Assembly: GCA_002377645.1 (NCBI GenBank)
Contig: DFQF01000030.1
Span: forward strand, 1-20,417
From: Nitrospinaceae bacterium UBA3496
GTDB lineage: Bacteria > UBA8248
Reading direction: 5' to 3'
Length of the DNA stretch: 20,417 bases
This document shows, in pieces, positions 15,567-20,417 of this stretch; the stretch's first letter is position 1; each line of letters opens with the position of its first letter. Both the position numbers and the translations under genes were made by a program. The notes beneath the pieces were generated by a model. The model was not told where the DNA came from. It ran no database searches and saw only the letters and a program-made list of their open reading frames with translations.

Positions 15567-17123
15567 ATGTATGGAGTTGCCGCAGCGCGTCCCGAGGCTG
15601 TGAATGCGGGAATGCATATCTTAGAAAAAGGAGGAAATGCTTTTGATGCGGCGATTACCGTTTCACTCACTCTAGGTGTTACAGAACCTTTTTATTCAGG
15701 ATTAGGCGGTGGCGGTGTTTCCCTCCTTTGGAATGAAAAAGAAAAAAAAATATCATTCATAGATTTTGGAAATGAATGCTCAAGTCAAGTCACATCTTCC
15801 ATGTTCGATTGCGATGAAGACGGGAAACATCTAACAAACGAACATAACAGAGGATATCTTTCTATCCTAGTTCCTGGATTATCAAAGGGATTGGAGTCTA
15901 TTCATAAAAAGTTTTGTAGTATGGACTGGTCTATTCTTTTTGAGGAACCAATAAAAATTGCAAGAAATGGATTTAAGATCAATTCGTTTTATGCACTACA
16001 ATCAAACGAAAAACGTTTCATTGAAATGTTAGAACAATTTCCTAATCTAAGGAAAATCCATTCCAAAGATGGGATTCCACATAAATTAGGTTCTTTAATC
16101 AAACAACCAGAATTGGCAGAAAGCCTTGATAAAATAGCAAAAGAAGGAAGTGAAATTTTCTATAATGGGAAAATAGGCCAATTGATTTGTAAGGAAATGA
16201 AGAAAGGAAATGCGCCTTTGAATTTCGATGACCTTGTTTCCTACAAAATCAGAGAACCAAAACCATTGGAGGGAGAATACGAAAATCTAAACTATTTTAC
16301 AGCCCCTTTACCCTCTTGTGGACTCTTATTAATTCAAATACTAAATCTCTTTGAAATACAAAGAAAAAAAATAAAAAATCTAAACGAATTGGAATTCTCC
16401 TTAAATCTTGTAAAAGCCATGCAAATTGCTTTTAAAGACAGATTTTCATTGTATGGAGATCCTGAATTTTTAGAAAAAGATTTTGACTACTTATCAACAA
16501 AAGAATATGCGAGAAAATTAATTGATTCTATAAAAAAATTGGATGTTCATAATCACGATCATGAAATAGGGTCAACAACTCATTTTACCATTATTGACAA
16601 ACAAGGTAACGCTGTATGTCAAACACAGACACTAGGCGCAGCTTGGGGATCTGGAATTATAGTTCCAGAAACAGGTATTATCTTAAATAATCATACTAAC
16701 TGGATGGACCCTCGACCAAACAAACCAAACAGTATTCTGCCGGGAAAGAGACCAATTGCAGGATTCGCGCCAACTTTCATTTTCAAAAAGAACAAACTAC
16801 AAACTGCTATTGGAAGTCCGGGTTCTTATCGTATCCCTACCGCTATAGCGCAAGTTATATTGAATCAACACCACCTTAAATTGAATCTGTCTGATGCAAT
16901 CAAGAGAAAAAGGATTCACTGCGACATAGGACCTTTGTATATAGAGGGAGAAGAAAACGATAAACTAGAAGAGGCATTGAAGAAACTTAAATTTAAGATC
17001 ATTCGAAATGAATACCCGAGTCATTTTTTTGGGGGAATACACGCAATAGAAAAACTAGAAAATGGAGAATTATTTGCTTGCGGAGACTCCAGAAGAGACG
17101 GGTCTGCAATGACTAAAATTTAA
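15567..17123 (+). CDS. Gamma-glutamyltransferase-family Ntn amidohydrolase with altered substrate site
   Basis: This 518-residue GGT-fold protein starts directly with AAARPEAVNAGMHILEKGGN and has no signal peptide, so it is cytoplasmic, unlike periplasmic GGTs. Self-cleavage before Thr337 (GSTTHF) would give 336- and 182-residue chains; Thr337 matches E. coli Thr391. GSPGSYRIPTA corresponds to the conserved GSPGGSRI segment. The residues that hold the gamma-glutamyl group in E. coli are missing by motif alignment: Arg114 is Gly68 (DFGNE), Asn411 is Gly357, Gln430 is His376, Asp433 is near Trp379, and Ser462-Ser463 are Ala398-Gly399 (RPIAGFAPT). The lid segment also looks shortened. It therefore probably hydrolyses another amide, as HpxW oxamate amidohydrolase or cephalosporin acylases do. 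It follows the CMD gene by 30 bases. Confidence 0.88.
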   Translation: MYGVAAARPEAVNAGMHILEKGGNAFDAAITVSLTLGVTEPFYSGLGGGGVSLLWNEKEKKISFIDFGNECSSQVTSSMFDCDEDGKHLTNEHNRGYLSILVPGLSKGLESIHKKFCSMDWSILFEEPIKIARNGFKINSFYALQSNEKRFIEMLEQFPNLRKIHSKDGIPHKLGSLIKQPELAESLDKIAKEGSEIFYNGKIGQLICKEMKKGNAPLNFDDLVSYKIREPKPLEGEYENLNYFTAPLPSCGLLLIQILNLFEIQRKKIKNLNELEFSLNLVKAMQIAFKDRFSLYGDPEFLEKDFDYLSTKEYARKLIDSIKKLDVHNHDHEIGSTTHFTIIDKQGNAVCQTQTLGAAWGSGIIVPETGIILNNHTNWMDPRPNKPNSILPGKRPIAGFAPTFIFKKNKLQTAIGSPGSYRIPTAIAQVILNQHHLKLNLSDAIKRKRIHCDIGPLYIEGEENDKLEEALKKLKFKIIRNEYPSHFFGGIHAIEKLENGELFACGDSRRDGSAMTKI

Positions 17124-17225
17124 TTTCTTTAGTTCCTTCAGTTTGAACAAAACATAATGGTAGAATTCTTGAAATTATTTTTTTATCTCAATAAAAAACC
17201 ATGTATGAAAGAAGAGGTCCCTATT

Positions 17226-18209
17226 ATGAGATCTATGCGTGTTCACGAATATAGTGTATCACTAGAGAATCCTTTAATTTTAGATGAAATTCCCAAACCG
17301 ATTCCTAAACCTAATGAAATACTTGTAAAGGTCAACGCAATTGGCGTAAATCCAATCGAACTTTCGATAAGAAAAGGGTTCCCAAATTATGTTTCTTCAT
17401 TAACATTGCCACATCTATTGGGTACTGAGTTTGCAGGTGAAGTCGTGCAATGTGGTAATGAAATAGAAAAATTCAAGGAAGGTGATATGGTTTTTGGTTC
17501 TACATCAAAACGAGACACGTATGCAGAATTTGTTGCTGTGGACGAAAAAACAACATCAAAAATACCAAAACAATTTAACTTTTCAACTGCTGCAGCTTTT
17601 CCGGTTGCATTTCAGACAGCTTGGCATGCGTTAGTGTTGAGAGCAAAAGTCACCCCTGGAGAAATTATCCTTGTACAAGGTGGGGCTGGTGGTGTTGGAA
17701 CTGCATGTATTCAACTTGCAAAATCGATGGGTTGTAAAGTTATTTCAACAGTAAGCTCTAAAGAAAAAGGAGAATATTGCATAAAAAATGGTGCAGACCA
17801 TATAATAAATTATAGGGAAAATGATTTTCTAACCATCTGTAAAGAAATAACAAATGGACATGGAGTAGATGTCATTATTGAACTCGCTGCCTGTGATAAC
17901 TTCGACAAAGATCTCGATGCAATTTCAATTCGAGGAAGAATTGTGCTTGTTGGAATGGGCACAGGTAAGGGTCCAGAAACAAATTTTAGAGTTTCTACAC
18001 TAATGGGAAAAAATGCCGATGTACTTGGGATAACTGCCAAAAACCTAGGACCTCAAATTCCTGAAATTAATGAAAAATTGGATATCCTGCTTCCCGATAC
18101 AAATTTTACTATTCCAGTTTTTAAAGAAATTCCTCTGGAAAACGCGAATGAATGTCACGAACTACTTGAAAGTGGGAAGTTTACTGGAAAGTTAATATTA
18201 ATTCCTTAA
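17226..18209 (+). CDS. NADPH-dependent quinone oxidoreductase-type MDR protein
   Basis: This zinc-free medium-chain reductase has 327 residues. The N-terminal GroES-like domain is followed by VQGGAGGVGTACIQLAK (150-166), the Qor-type cofactor motif, and a C-terminal GKLILIP. Zinc-binding cysteines of alcohol dehydrogenases are absent. Relatives reduce quinones, enones or acryloyl/crotonyl-type substrates with NADPH. I chose the ATG at 17226 because GAGG (17214-17217) lies 8 bases upstream and the protein then begins MRSMRVHEYS, in register with other family members. An in-frame ATG at 17157 adds 23 residues but has no ribosome-binding site. The 102-base gap before it is the largest in the operon and may hold a second promoter, though none is convincing. 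It is 18 bases from the first MaoC gene. Confidence 0.9.
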   Translation: MRSMRVHEYSVSLENPLILDEIPKPIPKPNEILVKVNAIGVNPIELSIRKGFPNYVSSLTLPHLLGTEFAGEVVQCGNEIEKFKEGDMVFGSTSKRDTYAEFVAVDEKTTSKIPKQFNFSTAAAFPVAFQTAWHALVLRAKVTPGEIILVQGGAGGVGTACIQLAKSMGCKVISTVSSKEKGEYCIKNGADHIINYRENDFLTICKEITNGHGVDVIIELAACDNFDKDLDAISIRGRIVLVGMGTGKGPETNFRVSTLMGKNADVLGITAKNLGPQIPEINEKLDILLPDTNFTIPVFKEIPLENANECHELLESGKFTGKLILIP

Positions 18210-18227
18210 AAAATAAAAGGTGCATTG

Positions 18228-18665
18228 ATGGAAAAACCCGATTTCTCTTGGGAAAATCTGAAAGTGGGAATGATTATTGGAGAACGAAATATAATACTCA
18301 CACAAGATTCTCTTTCAAATTACTGTGATGCTTTAGGATTACAAGAAACAATTTATAGCAAAGACTCTCCTTATGAAAATCCTATTGCTCCATCTATGAT
18401 TTTTGTGAATGATTTGTTAGCTATTTATGATGAAAATTTCAAACGTTTTGGAACTATTCATGCAGCTCTATCATATGATTTTTATGCACCCATTTTTTTG
18501 AATAAAACATATCATGAAAAAGTTACGGTGAGCGAACTCTATATTAAAAGACAAAAAGGTTGGATTGTTAGCGAACTTTTGGTAAGCAACGAAGAAGGAA
18601 AAAAAGTCGTAAGATCTCTTCACACTTCAGTCCTCAGTCTCACAAGAGAACATCAATCTAGTTAA
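18228..18665 (+). CDS. MaoC-like hot-dog protein, probable non-catalytic partner
   Basis: The 145-residue single hot-dog protein starts MEKPDFSWENLKVGMIIGE, the usual opening of MaoC-like and FAS1-type N-terminal dehydratase domains. It carries the helix QDSLSNYCDALG, then ENPIAPSMIF, and ends in a beta-rich half (YHEKVTVSELYIKRQKGWIV). The Asp-x4-His hydratase dyad is absent from the expected place. AAAGG lies 7 bases before the ATG at 18228; a TTG directly before it is less likely. It is 12 bases from a second hot-dog gene that does carry the dyad. In two-subunit (R)-hydratases such as mycobacterial HadAB, one subunit supplies the dyad and the other shapes the acyl tunnel, and the same division is inferred here. 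Confidence 0.8.
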   Translation: MEKPDFSWENLKVGMIIGERNIILTQDSLSNYCDALGLQETIYSKDSPYENPIAPSMIFVNDLLAIYDENFKRFGTIHAALSYDFYAPIFLNKTYHEKVTVSELYIKRQKGWIVSELLVSNEEGKKVVRSLHTSVLSLTREHQSS

Positions 18666-18677
18666 ATAAGGATATTT

Positions 18678-19097
18678 ATGAATAAGAATCAAAATATAAA
18701 TTGCAATGAATCTTTAGACCTAACTAGCTATAAAATTGGCCGTATGGAAATTAAAAAGTTCAACCGATTGGTTACAGGCGGAAAAGATACTCTAAATATT
18801 CACACAGACGATGAAGTTGCTCAAAAAGCAGGCCTTCCAAAAGCAGTAGCAACTGGAAGACATCCTGTTTGTTTTATCGCAGAAGAGATGTCAAAATTTT
18901 TTGGCAAAGGATTTATTGAAAATGGGAATCTAGATGTAAAATTTATAAAACCTATTTTTCCAGGAGACACTATCAGTATTGAATTTGAAATCAACTCCAG
19001 GGCAGAACCAGAAAAGTTTATTTTTGATGTTTCTATTAAAAATCAAAATGGAGAAATCGTCACAAAAGGAGTTGCTTCTGCAATAAAGACTAAGTGA
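18678..19097 (+). CDS. MaoC-like dehydratase, probable catalytic subunit
   Basis: The 139-residue hot-dog protein contains GGKDTLNIHTDDEVAQKAG (34-52). Asp37 and His42 are five residues apart, the same spacing as the catalytic Asp31-His36 dyad of PhaJ-type (R)-specific enoyl-CoA hydratases. The following KAVATGRH block is the conserved MaoC turn, and FIKPIFPGDTISIEFEI is the strand pair common to the family. It would hydrate a 2-enoyl-CoA or dehydrate a 3-hydroxyacyl-CoA, probably as a complex with the hot-dog protein encoded 12 bases upstream. The stop is 4 bases before the acyl-CoA synthetase start, so the genes are closely coupled. The acyl chain is unknown. Confidence 0.85.
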   Translation: MNKNQNINCNESLDLTSYKIGRMEIKKFNRLVTGGKDTLNIHTDDEVAQKAGLPKAVATGRHPVCFIAEEMSKFFGKGFIENGNLDVKFIKPIFPGDTISIEFEINSRAEPEKFIFDVSIKNQNGEIVTKGVASAIKTK

Positions 19098-19101
19098 AAA
19101 C

Positions 19102-20417
19102 ATGAAAAATGATACCCTAAAAAAGCTTTTTTCCCCAAAATCAATTGCAGTAGTTGGTGCATCTTCGGATTTATATCGATTTGGAGGAATACCAATTCGA
19201 TTAACGAAAGATTATGGATTTGAAGGTAACCTTTATCCGATCAATCCAAATCATAAAGAAATTTACGGACTTAAGTGTTATCCAAATATTTCTTCCTTAC
19301 CTGAAACTCCAGATTTTGCTCTTTTCTGTACACGTAGAGAAAATATCATCCCTTCTTTAAAAGAATGTGCAGAAAGAGGAGTGGGTGTTTCCGTAGTAAT
19401 GACTTCCGGCTTTAAAGAAACTGGGAAAAAAGGAGCAAAAATTCAAAAAGAAATGTTAGAAATCGCTTCAAAATCAGGAATGCGTATCCTAGGACCAAAT
19501 TGTATGGGAATAGTTCATATTAGATCCAAGCTTATGGCCACTTTTACTATTTCAATTAGAGAAGACAAGAAATTACTTCCTGGTTCAGTTGCACTGATAA
19601 CTCAGAGTGGAGCAATAGGTGCTTGTATGCTTAGTTCTTTTCAAGAAAGTTCAATTGGGATTAGTTCTCTAGTAAGCCTAGGCAATGAATCGGATGTAGA
19701 TTTCTCTGACTGTGTTGATTATTTCCTTGACGATAAAAATACTAAGGTGATTTGCGGATATCTAGAATCGATAAGAAATGGAGAAAAATTAAAAAGAACT
19801 GCGCAAAAAGCTCTCGAAAAAGGAAAACCTATCGTTCTTTTCAAGGGAGGGGCAACTGAAGAGGGTGCTCGTGCAGCAGCAAGTCATACAGCTGCCCTCA
19901 CAACTGAAAAAAATGTTTTTGAAGCTTTTGCAGAACAATTTGGAATTCAAGTTTGTCATTCTTATGATGAAATTATTGAGACAGTCGAATTTCTGAATGA
20001 CAGAAAAAAAATCAAAGGGAATCGACTGGGAATTTTAAGTTTTTCGGGAGGGTTTGGTTCTCTATGTGCAGATCTTGCTGTAGAAAACGGATTTACAGTC
20101 CCTTCAATTACAGAAAAAACCCAAAAGAAAGTGCGAAGACATCTTTCCGAATACGCTCCAGTAAGGAATCCGGTTGATTTAGTGTCTTTAATGGTAAGTA
20201 GACCAGGTCAAAGCCCACTGGAAGAGGTGGCAAAAATTATTCTTAGCGATGAAAATATAGACGCTCTGTGTTTGGTTATGGGTGTATATCATCATGTTGG
20301 AGACAAAATTGCTGAAGATTTTAAAAATATTTTTAAAAATTCGAAAAAACCTGTCTCTTTAGCCTGGTTGGCAGGACCAGAAAAAGAAATTTTAAAATTA
20401 AGAGAAGACGGAGTCCC
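19102..20417 (+). CDS. NDP-forming acyl-CoA synthetase (CoA-binding/ligase part), cut by window end
   Basis: About 438 codons are open to the right edge without a stop. The N-terminal CoA-binding Rossmann domain starts LFSPKSIAVVGASSD and contains YPINPNH. A central ligase part has GPNCMGI near 133, LITQSGAIG, and ASHTAAL with His262, which matches the active-site His of archaeal ADP-forming acetyl-CoA synthetase alpha subunits and Pat-like proteins. Such enzymes convert an acid, ATP and CoA to acyl-CoA, ADP and phosphate through phospho-His. The ATP-grasp half, if fused, lies outside the window. The ribosome-binding site is poor, but the start is only 4 bases after the MaoC stop, so coupling is likely. 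It is probably the acid-activating step of this operon. Confidence 0.9.
   Translation, partial: MKNDTLKKLFSPKSIAVVGASSDLYRFGGIPIRLTKDYGFEGNLYPINPNHKEIYGLKCYPNISSLPETPDFALFCTRRENIIPSLKECAERGVGVSVVMTSGFKETGKKGAKIQKEMLEIASKSGMRILGPNCMGIVHIRSKLMATFTISIREDKKLLPGSVALITQSGAIGACMLSSFQESSIGISSLVSLGNESDVDFSDCVDYFLDDKNTKVICGYLESIRNGEKLKRTAQKALEKGKPIVLFKGGATEEGARAAASHTAALTTEKNVFEAFAEQFGIQVCHSYDEIIETVEFLNDRKKIKGNRLGILSFSGGFGSLCADLAVENGFTVPSITEKTQKKVRRHLSEYAPVRNPVDLVSLMVSRPGQSPLEEVAKIILSDENIDALCLVMGVYHHVGDKIAEDFKNIFKNSKKPVSLAWLAGPEKEILKLREDGV

Noticed and set aside
17157..17225. 23-residue N-terminal extension of the quinone oxidoreductase-type protein
   Set aside because: The upstream ATG has no ribosome-binding site; the internal ATG at 17226 has GAGG at 8 bases and fits the family start.
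12788..20417. Integrated element using tRNA-Thr as attachment site
   Set aside because: No integrase gene and no second copy of the tRNA 3' end was seen in the window; the possibility remains only as a question in the findings.

Overview
The window reads as chromosomal DNA of an AT-rich (roughly mid-30s % GC by eye), Gram-negative bacterium. Two lipoproteins, one of them in the 17-kDa surface-antigen/glycine-zipper family, imply an outer membrane. The tRNA genes encode their own CCA ends, and the proteins look proteobacterial in a broad sense. I cannot name a class from sequence reading alone; a marine or otherwise streamlined proteobacterium would fit. No transposase, integrase, phage gene or CRISPR array was seen.

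Region 1 (1-8323, + strand) is centred on nitrogen assimilation. It opens with the last 27 residues of an Amt ammonium transporter, followed by a 46-residue lipoprotein with its own terminator, a 17-kDa-antigen-like lipoprotein and an FrsA/DUF1100-type alpha/beta hydrolase. A promoter with a perfect TATAAT and a structured leader then precede gltB and gltD, the two subunits of NADPH glutamate synthase, which overlap by 8 bases. Ammonium uptake and GOGAT are thus close together.

Region 2 (8335-12208, - strand) holds metF (folate/one-carbon metabolism), a superoxide dismutase-peroxiredoxin pair ending in a strong terminator (superoxide to H2O2 to water), and a two-gene unit of a 3-hydroxyisobutyrate-dehydrogenase-family enzyme followed by a short-chain dehydrogenase.

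Region 3 (12209-12862) is mostly non-coding. It holds two divergent tRNA genes, Lys(UUU) on - and Thr(CGU) on +, each with a readable sigma70-type promoter using TTGACT, plus a possible 21-residue membrane peptide.

Region 4 (12898-20417, + strand) starts 35 bases after tRNA-Thr with a CDP-paratose 2-epimerase-like sugar-nucleotide enzyme. A co-directional run of seven genes follows: a PNPOx-like flavin protein, a tandem carboxymuconolactone-decarboxylase-fold protein, a gamma-glutamyltransferase homolog, a quinone-oxidoreductase-type reductase, two adjacent MaoC/hot-dog proteins and an NDP-forming acyl-CoA synthetase cut by the window end. The last four are almost contiguous. Together they look like an uncharacterised route that frees a carboxylic acid from an amide, activates it with CoA and processes it by hydration and redox steps. 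The strongest single oddity is that the GGT homolog keeps the Thr nucleophile but appears to have lost every residue known to bind the gamma-glutamyl group, so it is probably a different amidohydrolase.
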